Positions 8,760 to 17,104 of a DNA stretch of 33,898 nt are shown here, piece by piece. The stretch comes from Thermoanaerobacterales bacterium UBA4880 (GTDB lineage Bacteria; Bacillota; Thermoanaerobacteria; Thermoanaerobacterales; UBA4877): positions 77,692 to 111,589 of the forward strand of contig DHDI01000010.1 in the NCBI GenBank assembly GCA_002399285.1. The letters run 5' to 3'. The notes under the pieces were generated by a model. It made no database searches. It was not told the DNA's origin and saw only the letters and a list, made by a program, of their open reading frames with translations. The first letter of the stretch is position 1; the number at the start of each line of letters is the position of its first letter. A program made the translations under genes and the position numbers.

Positions 8760-9932
8760 ATGTCGTTAACTCAGATTCTTCAGGATCTATACAACAGTAT
8801 GGGCTTTAGGGCAATGACATATGGGGAAATCATCATGATAGCGGTAGCTTGTGTTCTCATATACCTTGCCGTGGTGAAAAAATATGAGCCGCTGTTATTG
8901 CTGCCGATAGCATTCGGTATGCTGCTGGCAAATCTGCCTCTGACGGGTATGATGGACCCGCCCGCGTATGAGGCCGCAGCCAACGGAGCGCAGGTAATGA
9001 AACAGCCTGGCGGCCTGCTGTACTATCTGTATCAGGGAGACGTACTGGGGATATTCCCTCCCCTGATATTCCTTGGAGTAGGGGCAATGACGGACTTCGG
9101 GCCGCTGATAGCTAACCCCATTTCTATTTTGATGGGGGCGGCGGCGCAGCTGGGTGTCTTCATTACATATAATATTGCCGCAGGATTTCTGGGGTTTACT
9201 CCCCAGGAAGCCGCGACCATAGGTATAATAGGAGGGGCCGATGGTCCGACGACCATATACCTTGCCACGAAGCTGGCTCCCCATCTCTTGGGTACAGTCG
9301 CCGTCGCCGCATATTCATATATGGCTCTGGTGCCCATAATACAGCCGCCCATAATGAAAGCGCTTACAACAAAAGAGGAGAGGCGGATAGTGATGGAACA
9401 GCTCAGGCCGGTCTCCAAGACGGAGAGGATAGTATTCCCCATCGTGGTCACCGTATTGATCGCCCTGATCCTTCCGCCGGCAGCTCCTCTTATAGGAATG
9501 CTCATGCTGGGAAATCTGTTCAGGGAGAGCGGCGTGGTGGACAGGCTGTCAAACACCGCTCAGAATGAACTCAATAACATAATCGTCATATTTCTTGGGG
9601 TATCGGTCGGAGCCACAACTAATGCCAAGACGTTTTTAAAACCTCAATCGCTCTATATCATAGTTTTGGGGCTTGTTGCCTTTGCAGTGTCGACGGCCGG
9701 CGGCGTATTGCTGGGTAAACTGCTGAATTACATCACGCACGGCAAGATAAATCCTTTGATCGGATCGGCGGGAGTTTCCGCGGTGCCTATGGCCGCCAGG
9801 GTATCTCAGGTAGTGGCGCAGGAAGAGATGCCGGGCAACTTCATTTTGATGCATGCCATGGGGCCAAATGTGTCCGGCGTTATAGGGACCGCGATAGCTG
9901 CGGGCGTGTTCTTGTCAATATATGGTCATTAA
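8760..9932 (+). CDS. mmdB: Na+-translocating methylmalonyl-CoA decarboxylase beta subunit
   Basis: This is the integral-membrane pump: it decarboxylates carboxybiotin and exports Na+. The 390-residue protein is highly hydrophobic with many transmembrane helices. It carries the signature [13 protein letters not shown] and the re-entrant [14 protein letters not shown], whose Asp is the conserved Na+/decarboxylation residue of OadB/MmdB. Near the C-terminus, [17 protein letters not shown] holds the conserved Asn and Ser of the family. It ends the operon; a 7-bp hairpin (9945-9951 with 9957-9963) follows 12 bases after the stop. The direction in vivo (decarboxylation driving Na+ export or the reverse) cannot be read from sequence. 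Confidence 0.95.
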   Translation: MSLTQILQDLYNSMGFRAMTYGEIIMIAVACVLIYLAVVKKYEPLLLLPIAFGMLLANLPLTGMMDPPAYEAAANGAQVMKQPGGLLYYLYQGDVLGIFPPLIFLGVGAMTDFGPLIANPISILMGAAAQLGVFITYNIAAGFLGFTPQEAATIGIIGGADGPTTIYLATKLAPHLLGTVAVAAYSYMALVPIIQPPIMKALTTKEERRIVMEQLRPVSKTERIVFPIVVTVLIALILPPAAPLIGMLMLGNLFRESGVVDRLSNTAQNELNNIIVIFLGVSVGATTNAKTFLKPQSLYIIVLGLVAFAVSTAGGVLLGKLLNYITHGKINPLIGSAGVSAVPMAARVSQVVAQEEMPGNFILMHAMGPNVSGVIGTAIAAGVFLSIYGH

Positions 9933-9944
9933 TATATAATAGTG

Positions 9945-9963
9945 GGGTATCGAAAGGATACCC
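9945..9963 (+). other. Hairpin behind mmdB
   Basis: GGGTATC (9945-9951) and GATACCC (9957-9963) form a perfect 7-bp stem around GAAAG. Only two T residues follow, so it is a weak terminator at best. It may instead protect the 3' end of the operon transcript. The shared repeat TTCAGACCGATGCC begins directly after it. Confidence 0.55.
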
Positions 9964-9977
9964 TTCAGACCGATGCC
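9964..9977 (+). repeat. Copy of intergenic repeat TTCAGACCGATGCC (behind mmdB)
   Basis: This 14-base string is identical to 16808-16821 behind lysS. The surrounding sequence here (rich in CGCG and CAATTTTGC strings up to about 10015) is partly similar to the lysS copy, which suggests a decayed dispersed element. Confidence 0.55.
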
Positions 9978-10035
9978 GAAATCGCGCAATCGCGAAATTG
10001 TACCGCAATTTTGCCTGCCAGTTCGTTTACGACCG

Positions 10036-10065
10036 GAGGGTGTTTTTAGATGCCCTCATTTTTTT
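10036..10065 (+). terminator. Intrinsic terminator upstream of birA
   Basis: GAGGG (10036-10040) pairs with CCCTC (10053-10057), extendable by three weak pairs, and is followed by a seven-T run (10059-10065). It ends 22 bases before the birA start, so it either terminates the mmd operon late or attenuates readthrough into birA. Confidence 0.6.
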
Positions 10066-10087
10066 ATGTATAGTAGGTGATTATATT

Positions 10088-11062
10088 ATGGATAAAGTAT
10101 TGAAGCTGCTTTTGGACAGACAGGGTAAATTCGTTTCCGGGCAGGAAATGAGCGAGGCTATGGGGATCAGCCGTACGGCAGTCTGGAAGCACATAAAGGC
10201 TATGAGAGAGATGGGCTTCGATATAAAGGCGGAGACCAATAAGGGTTATATGCTTAAGGACATGCCTGATCTGCTGCTGCCGGATGCGATAGAATATTAT
10301 CTTCCCGAGGACGGTATGGTCAAGAGGATCATACGCTACGGCTCGGTGGGTTCTACCAATGAGGTTGCCAAGGGCCTGGCCGCTGAAGGCTGCGGGGAGG
10401 GTACGGCGGTGGTGTCCGAGGAACAGACGGCGGGAAAGGGCAGGATCTCCAGGGGATGGTATTCGCCAAAAGCGCAGGGTATATACTGCAGCATTATATT
10501 GTGTCCCGACGCGCCGTTGGAGGAACTCTCAAAGCTGACTCAGCTCATCGGCCTGGCCGCAGCCAGGGCTATGCGGGCGGAAGGGCTGGAAGCGCTGATA
10601 AAGTGGCCCAACGACATCGTGATAGGTGGGAAAAAGGTGTGCGGCATACTTACCGAGACGGCGGCGGAGATGGACAGGATACATTATGTGGCGGCGGGGT
10701 TCGGCATAAATGTAAATAACGGCGGCTTTCCCGGCGAACTTGCCGGCATCGCGGCCTCCCTCTATCTTGAGTCGGGGAAGACATATGACAGGAACAGGCT
10801 GCTTGCCTCCGTCTTAAGGGAAATACAGGAGGAATACTATAAATATATAGGCGGCCGGTACAGCGGATTTTTGGATGAGGTAAAGGGCATTTCGGCGACC
10901 TTGGGGCAAAGGGTAAGGGTCCTGGAGGGGAAAAGGGAATATACCGGCATGGCTATGGACATACTGCCTTCAGGCGAGCTTAGCATCAAGACGGACACGG
11001 GCGTCATAAAAGAAGTCAGGGCAGGCGAAGTGAGTATCAGAGGGGTAATGGGCTATGTATGA
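10088..11062 (+). CDS. birA: Bifunctional biotin-protein ligase / biotin repressor BirA
   Basis: BirA activates biotin to biotinyl-AMP and attaches it to carrier lysines; this 324-residue form also has an N-terminal DNA-binding domain (1-60, winged helix with GISRTAVWKHIKAMR). The ligase core shows GKGRISRGW (116-124), the adenylate loop variant of GRGRxxRxW, then KWPND (172-176), KKVCGIL (182-188) with the catalytic Lys, and GFGINVNN. The C-terminal SH3-like domain is present. ATG 10088 follows GGTGA by seven bases; an in-frame extension from 9998 crosses the terminator and is rejected. Its place behind the biotin-dependent decarboxylase operon fits its job. It overlaps dusB by eight bases. 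Confidence 0.93.
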   Translation: MDKVLKLLLDRQGKFVSGQEMSEAMGISRTAVWKHIKAMREMGFDIKAETNKGYMLKDMPDLLLPDAIEYYLPEDGMVKRIIRYGSVGSTNEVAKGLAAEGCGEGTAVVSEEQTAGKGRISRGWYSPKAQGIYCSIILCPDAPLEELSKLTQLIGLAAARAMRAEGLEALIKWPNDIVIGGKKVCGILTETAAEMDRIHYVAAGFGINVNNGGFPGELAGIAASLYLESGKTYDRNRLLASVLREIQEEYYKYIGGRYSGFLDEVKGISATLGQRVRVLEGKREYTGMAMDILPSGELSIKTDTGVIKEVRAGEVSIRGVMGYV

Positions 11063-12044
11063 TGAAAACATGACTATCGGCAATGTAAAACTAAGGGGCA
11101 GGGTATTTCTCGCTCCAATGGCGGGATATACGGACCGGGCCTGCAGGATGATAGTCGATGAGATGGGCTGCAGCCTCAAATATACGGAGATGATCTCGGC
11201 CAAAGCGCTTGTATACGGCAGCAGGGAAACCAGGGCAATGCTGGATTACAGTACGTATGAAGGGATAGCCGCCGTCCAGATATTCGGGCATGAGCCGGAG
11301 ACGATGGCGCGTGCCGCCACAATACTCAACGAATACCCATTCTGTATCACGGATATAAATATGGGCTGCCCTGTGAAAAAGGTGACCGGCAGTGGGGAAG
11401 GCAGCGCGCTCATGATGGACCCCGGCCTGGCCGGTGAGATAATAAGCGCGGTCGCGGAGGCGTCGGTAAAACCTGTCACGGTAAAGATGAGGAAGGGATG
11501 GGACGGGCAGCATGTAAATGCCGCCGAGATAGCGCATATCGCGGAAGAGAGCGGCGCGGCGGCGGTGGCCGTGCATGGCAGGACCAGGGACCAGTTCTAT
11601 TCGGGAAGGGCGGATTGGGAAATAATAAAACATGTCAAAGAGGCAGTGAAGATACCGGTGATAGGCAACGGCGACATATTTAAATCGCGGGACGCCGCAG
11701 ACATGATGGAGCTTACCGGATGCGACGCGGTAATGATCGGAAGAGGCGCCATAGGCGACCCCTGGATATTCCACAGAACAGATGAATTTCTGCGGACAGG
11801 GACAAAGCTGCCGCTTCCCACAGCCGGCGAGAGGATAGACATGGCCCTGAGACATCTTGAGCTGGAGGTATCCCTTAAGGGAGAGAGGCGGGGCCTCCGG
11901 GAGATGCGCAAGATCATCGGCGAGTATATCAAGGGACTGGAAGGCGCGAGGGCAATGAGAGATGAGATAAACAGGACGGAGACCATGGACGGAGTGATAA
12001 AGAAGCTCGCCGAATATAAATCGCAAGTAACAGATGAGAGTTAG
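11055..12044 (+). CDS. dusB: tRNA-dihydrouridine synthase (DusB type)
   Basis: This FMN enzyme reduces specific uridines in tRNA to dihydrouridine using NADPH. The 329-residue protein has the N-terminal TIM-barrel motif LAPMAGYTDRACR, the catalytic Cys in DINMGCPVKKV (C105), VTVKMRKGWD, the FMN-binding VHGRTRDQFYSG, and IGNGDI plus IGRGAIGDPW for phosphate binding. The helical tRNA-binding domain forms the C-terminus. ATG 11055 overlaps the birA 3' end; ATG 11070 is a possible alternative. No terminator is evident before the next promoter at 12065. Confidence 0.93.
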   Translation: MYDENMTIGNVKLRGRVFLAPMAGYTDRACRMIVDEMGCSLKYTEMISAKALVYGSRETRAMLDYSTYEGIAAVQIFGHEPETMARAATILNEYPFCITDINMGCPVKKVTGSGEGSALMMDPGLAGEIISAVAEASVKPVTVKMRKGWDGQHVNAAEIAHIAEESGAAAVAVHGRTRDQFYSGRADWEIIKHVKEAVKIPVIGNGDIFKSRDAADMMELTGCDAVMIGRGAIGDPWIFHRTDEFLRTGTKLPLPTAGERIDMALRHLELEVSLKGERRGLREMRKIIGEYIKGLEGARAMRDEINRTETMDGVIKKLAEYKSQVTDES

Positions 12045-12064
12045 GAAGTGAGAATCGAAAAAGC

Positions 12065-12093
12065 TTGATTTATTAAGACAAAAGTTTTACAAT
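12065..12093 (+). promoter_or_regulatory. Sigma-A-type promoter of the regulator / acyl-reductase-like unit
   Basis: TTGATT (12065-12070) and TACAAT (12088-12093) are separated by exactly 17 bases. Transcription would start near 12100, just upstream of a small inverted repeat. Confidence 0.75.
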
Positions 12094-12114
12094 ATATCAG
12101 TATAAATATAGTGA

Positions 12115-12127
12115 GCACAAAATGTGC
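12115..12127 (+). promoter_or_regulatory. Candidate operator, inverted repeat GCACA-AAA-TGTGC
   Basis: A perfect 5-bp dyad with a three-base spacer sits about 15 bases after the predicted transcription start and just before the regulator's start codon. That position suits autorepression by the encoded HTH protein. The assignment is positional only. Confidence 0.4.
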
Positions 12128-12143
12128 ACAAAGGATGATGCAT

Positions 12144-12668
12144 ATGAGGCCCATTCATATAGGTGATAAGACCATCGATGCCGATAAGGTCCATAGAATC
12201 ACCGATGAAATGCTGGAGATGAGGACGAGAGGGCTTTCCCAACAGGAGGTGGCCGAGCGCTTCCGCATAGACCGGACCTTCGTGTCCCGCCTGGAAAATA
12301 TGGGAGAGATCAAAAAGGGCGGCAGTATGGCGCTCATAGGATTTCCCGTTCAAAACAGGAAGGAACTGGAAGGGATAGCAAGAGAAAACGGGGTCGAACT
12401 TGTATTTCTGCTTTCGGAAAAAGAAAGATGGGACTTTGTAACCAATAAGGACGGAGCGCAGCTCTTCAACTTAGTGCTTGACATCATAGCAAAGCTGCGC
12501 AGCTATGATAAAATTATTTTCCTCGGGTCGGACAAACGAACCAAACTGGTGGAAGAGATCCTCGGCAACGAGGTCTTTACCCTCGATATAGGTGAGTCTC
12601 CCATTACTCAGGATGTATACATAGATCCCGAGAGATTCATATCGGTCATCAGGACGATCAGAGGCTAG
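12144..12668 (+). CDS. HTH transcriptional regulator of a conserved clostridial three-gene unit
   Basis: This 174-residue protein has an N-terminal helix-turn-helix (about 20-52; LSQQEVAERFRIDRTFVSRL, XRE/sigma-region-4-like). A C-terminal alpha/beta domain of unknown ligand follows, with IIFLGSDKRTKLVEEILG and a buried hydrophobic core. ATG 12144 lies eight bases after AAGGA; ATG 12135 or 12138 are alternatives, and the GTG at 12111 overlaps the candidate operator and is less likely. The next gene starts within 12 bases of its stop, so it probably regulates the two following genes. I recognise the arrangement from other Clostridia, but not an experimental function. Confidence 0.7.
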   Translation: MRPIHIGDKTIDADKVHRITDEMLEMRTRGLSQQEVAERFRIDRTFVSRLENMGEIKKGGSMALIGFPVQNRKELEGIARENGVELVFLLSEKERWDFVTNKDGAQLFNLVLDIIAKLRSYDKIIFLGSDKRTKLVEEILGNEVFTLDIGESPITQDVYIDPERFISVIRTIRG

Positions 12669-12679
12669 GAGTGATGAGA

Positions 12680-13603
12680 TTGAAACATGTCGTCGGCGTA
12701 AGTATCGGTTCATCCACGAGAGACCATAAGGTAGAGGCGGAATTTCTGGGTGAAAAATTTGAGATAGAGCGTATAGGAACGGACGGAGACGTGGATAAGG
12801 CCATAAAGATAATCTCCGAATTGGATGGAAAGGTGGACGCCTTCGGTATGGGCGGTATCGACCTGTACCTCAAGGCAGGAGCGAAAAGGTATGAGATCAG
12901 GGACGCGATTCCGCTGAAAAACGCAGCCAGAATGACGCCCATGGTGGACGGCTCCGGCCTCAAGGATACCCTTGAGCGGAGAGTGGTGGAGTATGTGGAC
13001 GGCGAGGTGATGCCTCTCAGAGGGAAGAAGACGCTGCTCGTATGCGGACTGGACAGGTTTGGCATGGCGCAGACATTTGATAAGCTGGGATGTGACCTCA
13101 TACTGGGGGATGCGATATTTGCCTTGGGCGTACCCATGCCGGTGAGATCGCTCAAAATGCTGTATTTTCTTGCGTCGGTATTGATGCCCATACTCAGGAG
13201 GCTGCCCTTTGAGGTGCTTTATCCCACGGGGGAAAAGCAGGAGGTATCGAAGTCGAGGCACAAAAAATATTATGACTGGGCGGAGATAATAGCGGGCGAT
13301 TACCTGTTCATCAAAAGGTATATGCCGGAGAGATTGGAGGATAAAGTGATAATCACCAATACCGTGACTGCAGGCGATGTGGAAGAACTCAGGAAGAGAG
13401 GAGTCAGGCTGCTCATCACCACGACGCCGGAGATGAACGGCAGGTCCTTCGGCACCAATGTCATGGAGGCGGTGCTTATAACTTTGGCCGGTAAAAAACC
13501 TGAGGAAATGACGCCGGACGACTATCTGAAGCTTCTGGACAGGATCGGTTTCGTTCCGAGGGTCGAATATCTTCAGTCTGAGGTCCGTAAGGAAAGGAAA
13601 TGA
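12680..13603 (+). CDS. Rossmann-like protein of unknown function (family often annotated quinate 5-dehydrogenase)
   Basis: The product is about 307 residues. The N-terminus (KHVVGVSIGSSTRDHKVE) leads into an alpha/beta domain, then GKKTLLVCGLDRFGMAQTF, which looks like a nucleotide-binding beta-alpha-beta turn. A hydrophobic stretch near ALGVPMPVRSLKMLYFLASV could be a membrane-touching helix, and a further alpha/beta domain holds RLLITTTPEMNGRSFG. The usual database label of quinate dehydrogenase is not supported by any shikimate/quinate site I can see. TTG 12680 is preferred, eight bases after AGGAG (12667-12671); ATG 12674 and GTG 12671 are too close to that site. The stop overlaps the next start (ATGA), implying coupled translation with the acyl-ACP-reductase-like protein. 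The function is open. Confidence 0.65.
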   Translation: MKHVVGVSIGSSTRDHKVEAEFLGEKFEIERIGTDGDVDKAIKIISELDGKVDAFGMGGIDLYLKAGAKRYEIRDAIPLKNAARMTPMVDGSGLKDTLERRVVEYVDGEVMPLRGKKTLLVCGLDRFGMAQTFDKLGCDLILGDAIFALGVPMPVRSLKMLYFLASVLMPILRRLPFEVLYPTGEKQEVSKSRHKKYYDWAEIIAGDYLFIKRYMPERLEDKVIITNTVTAGDVEELRKRGVRLLITTTPEMNGRSFGTNVMEAVLITLAGKKPEEMTPDDYLKLLDRIGFVPRVEYLQSEVRKERK

Positions 13604-14694
13604 TTAACATGCATAGATTTGCCTTTATAATTCATCCTATAGAGACGAGGGATGTGACAAGGAAATATGGCTTTATGAGTAAAATTCCCGAAGGCGTAGT
13701 AAAACAGGTGACAAAGATCATGCCACCCCAGGAGGTATCGAAGATAACGGGAGTGAGCAGTCCATACGGAGAGACGGAGGGATGGTTCGTAGCCGTTCCG
13801 CTGGTTTCCGACCAGATGCTTTCTCTCCCCGCCGATATGGTGACAAAAAAGATCATCAGGGCGGGCAAGATCGCTGAGGAATTGGGCGCGGAAATAGTGG
13901 GGCTTGGAGCGCTGACCTCCGTTGTCGGGGATGCGGGCTATACCGTAGCCAAAAATCTGGATATTGCCGTGACCACGGGCAACAGTTATACGGTGGCCAT
14001 GGCTATGGAGGGAACTAAAAGAGCCGCGAAGATAATGGGAAAGGACCTTAAGGAGTGCAAAGCCGTGGTGATAGGCGCTACGGGGTCTATCGGCAGGGTA
14101 TGCGCCGAGATGATGGCGGGCGAGGTTGACAGCCTGACGCTGGCAGCGCGAAACGTGGAAAAATTAAAGGATTTTGCCGGAGAGCTGTACGAAAAGACTG
14201 GAGTCAGGGCCGGGCTGAACGACAACGTTCACGGGGCGCTGAGGGATGCGGACGTGGTAATAACCGTCACCAGCGCCGTGGATACCGTGATAGAGCCTAT
14301 GGATCTCAAACCGGGAGCGGTGGTCTGCGACGTGGCCAGGCCGCGGGATGTCTCCAAGGAGGTCGTCGAGGTCAGGGACGACGTACTGGTCATAGAGGGC
14401 GGAGTAGTCGAGGTGCCCGGCGACGTCAATTTCAACTTCAACTTCGGATTTCCTCCCAAGACGTCCTATGCATGCATGGCCGAGACAATGGCCCTGGCTA
14501 TGGAAGGCAGGATAGAAAATTTCTCCATGGGCAGGGAACTTTCCGCAGATAAGGTCAGGGAGATATACGGCATATGTAAAAAGCACGGCTTCAAGCTGGC
14601 GGGCTTTAGAAGCTTTGAAAAAGCGGTGACCTCCGAACAGATAGACAAAATAAAACAAAATGCGTCTGAAAAAATAAAAAATTATCGAGCTTGA
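13600..14694 (+). CDS. Acyl-ACP reductase (AAR)-like dehydrogenase, likely fatty-aldehyde forming
   Basis: This 364-residue protein resembles the cyanobacterial long-chain acyl-ACP reductase, which reduces acyl-ACP to fatty aldehyde through an enzyme thioester. By memory comparison it shares a TTGNSYTV segment (AAR: TTGNTHTA), the nucleotide motif VVIGATGSIGRVCAE (AAR: VVGATGDIG), the TLAARN strand, an EGGVVEVPGD segment, and YACMAETMALAMEG followed by ENFSMGR (AAR: FACFAEAMLLEFEG, TNFSWGR). The AAR nucleophile Cys aligns with C292 here (codon 14473-14475). Databases commonly call such genes shikimate dehydrogenase. Start ATG 13600 overlaps the upstream stop; ATG 13609 is possible. The substrate is unproven: similarity is clear in motifs, but overall identity was not computed. 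Confidence 0.7.
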   Translation: MINMHRFAFIIHPIETRDVTRKYGFMSKIPEGVVKQVTKIMPPQEVSKITGVSSPYGETEGWFVAVPLVSDQMLSLPADMVTKKIIRAGKIAEELGAEIVGLGALTSVVGDAGYTVAKNLDIAVTTGNSYTVAMAMEGTKRAAKIMGKDLKECKAVVIGATGSIGRVCAEMMAGEVDSLTLAARNVEKLKDFAGELYEKTGVRAGLNDNVHGALRDADVVITVTSAVDTVIEPMDLKPGAVVCDVARPRDVSKEVVEVRDDVLVIEGGVVEVPGDVNFNFNFGFPPKTSYACMAETMALAMEGRIENFSMGRELSADKVREIYGICKKHGFKLAGFRSFEKAVTSEQIDKIKQNASEKIKNYRA

Positions 14695-14719
14695 CATGTC
14701 AATCACCCTGTTCTATAAT
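14691..14719 (+). promoter_or_regulatory. Consensus sigma-A promoter of greA-lysS
   Basis: TTGACA (14691-14696) and TATAAT (14714-14719) match consensus in all twelve positions, with a 17-base spacer. The -35 box overlaps the stop codon of the preceding gene. The start site would be near 14726. Confidence 0.9.
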
Positions 14720-14735
14720 AAACACATTAATATAA

Positions 14736-14770
14736 ACACACAGGCACTGCATTATGCAGTGCTTGTGTGT
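14736..14770 (+). promoter_or_regulatory. Large hairpin in the greA leader
   Basis: ACACACA-G-GCACTGCA (14736-14751) pairs with TGCAGTGC-T-TGTGTGT (14755-14770): 16 base pairs with one G-T pair and a TTA loop, beginning about ten bases into the transcript. There is no T tract after it, so it is not a classical terminator. It could stabilise the message or cause pausing that GreA itself relieves. Confidence 0.7.
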
Positions 14771-14827
14771 TAATCTAATGCATAAGATTATAAATAAGTA
14801 TTGCATTAAATGAAGAGGGGAGAGCAG

Positions 14828-15307
14828 ATGAGCGCCAATAAAACGGTTGTGCTTACTTATGATGGTCTAAAAAAATATGAGGAAGAGCTGGAATACTTGA
14901 AGTCGGTAAAACGTTTGGAGGTAGCTGAAAAAATAAAGGTGGCCAGATCATACGGCGACCTAAGCGAGAATTCAGAATATGACGAGGCCAAGAACGAACA
15001 GGCCTTTGTCGAGGGCAGAATAGCCCAGATCGAACAGATGCTCAGAAATGCCAAGGTGATAGACGAGGAAGACGTATCTACCGAATCCGTGAACATTGGG
15101 ACTACCGTGAGGATCTTGGATATGGAATTTAATGAAGAAGATGAATATACTATTGTAAGTTCAGCTGAAGCCGATCCCATGAACAATAAAATATCCGACG
15201 AATCGCCGATAGGCAAAGCCCTGTTTGGCAAGAGAACCGGAGAAGAGGTGGAGGCCGATGTGCCGGACGGCACCGTAAAGCTGAAGATACTTGAGATAAA
15301 AAAATAA
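14828..15307 (+). CDS. greA: Transcription elongation factor GreA
   Basis: GreA rescues backtracked RNA polymerase by stimulating transcript cleavage. The 159-residue product has the usual length, an N-terminal coiled-coil hairpin with the acidic tip [13 protein letters not shown], and the C-terminal FKBP-like domain ([20 protein letters not shown]). ATG 14828 is chosen because GAGGGGAGAG lies just upstream; ATG 14810 precedes that site. The gene is driven by a full consensus promoter with a large leader hairpin, and lysS follows after 15 bases. Confidence 0.96.
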   Translation: MSANKTVVLTYDGLKKYEEELEYLKSVKRLEVAEKIKVARSYGDLSENSEYDEAKNEQAFVEGRIAQIEQMLRNAKVIDEEDVSTESVNIGTTVRILDMEFNEEDEYTIVSSAEADPMNNKISDESPIGKALFGKRTGEEVEADVPDGTVKLKILEIKK

Positions 15308-16804
<1,497 letters not shown>

Positions 16805-16807
16805 CTG

Positions 16808-16845
16808 TTCAGACCGATGCCAATTTTGCGCAAAGTAACGGTCTG
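16808..16845 (+). repeat. Intergenic repeat copy behind lysS (TTCAGACCGATGCC plus hairpin)
   Basis: The 14-base string at 16808-16821 is identical to 9964-9977. CAGACCG (16810-16816) pairs with CGGTCTG (16839-16845), the same arms as behind ftsH. The inner string GATGCCAATTTTGC recurs, minus one T, at 18727-18739 behind rocA. Confidence 0.55.
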
Positions 16846-16880
16846 CCGGGCTTGTTTATAATTTAAAAACTGCCGGTTTG

Positions 16881-16919
16881 AAGACAAAGTACCATATTTT
16901 TGGGTACTTTGTCTTTTTT
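16881..16919 (+). terminator. Strong intrinsic terminator of greA-lysS
   Basis: A perfect 13-bp stem, AAGACAAAGTACC (16881-16893) with GGTACTTTGTCTT (16903-16915), surrounds a nine-base loop and is followed by T residues to 16919. Confidence 0.93.
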
Positions 16920-17047
16920 AATGTTTTGTGCTTGCCGTTCGGCGGGTGGCTCACGAAGGCGCTGCCGCCCCCGTGAGATTTATTCAATAACGGAATTGGT
17001 TTTGCCGGCCGGGACAGCGCTTTTTATAGTACTGCGGTATTCTCATA
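16920..17047 (+). other. Intergenic stretch with interlocking complementary segments, upstream of rocA
   Basis: Between the lysS terminator and the rocA promoter no gene is seen. GGCGG (16941-16945) can pair with CCGCC (16965-16969), and CTCACG (16950-16955) with CGTGAG (16972-16977), an interleaved order compatible with a pseudoknot. GCGCTG (16959-16964) can alternatively pair with CAGCGC (17015-17020), which is followed by five T residues. No known RNA class was recognised, and no promoter for such an RNA is obvious. Confidence 0.3.
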
Positions 17048-17056
17048 TGATATAAT
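17048..17056 (+). promoter_or_regulatory. Extended -10 promoter of rocA
   Basis: TGA followed by TATAAT (17051-17056) is an extended -10 element. No good -35 box is visible at 17 bases. The gene starts 49 bases downstream. Confidence 0.55.
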
Positions 17057-17104
17057 GATGTAGATTAAATTAACAGAGCGCCATATTATTTGGGAGGCCT
17101 AAAT

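Noticed and set aside
9998..10087. N-terminal extension of BirA from 9998
   Set aside because: It crosses a terminator hairpin and lacks a ribosome binding site, and BirA homologues begin at the winged helix encoded from 10088.
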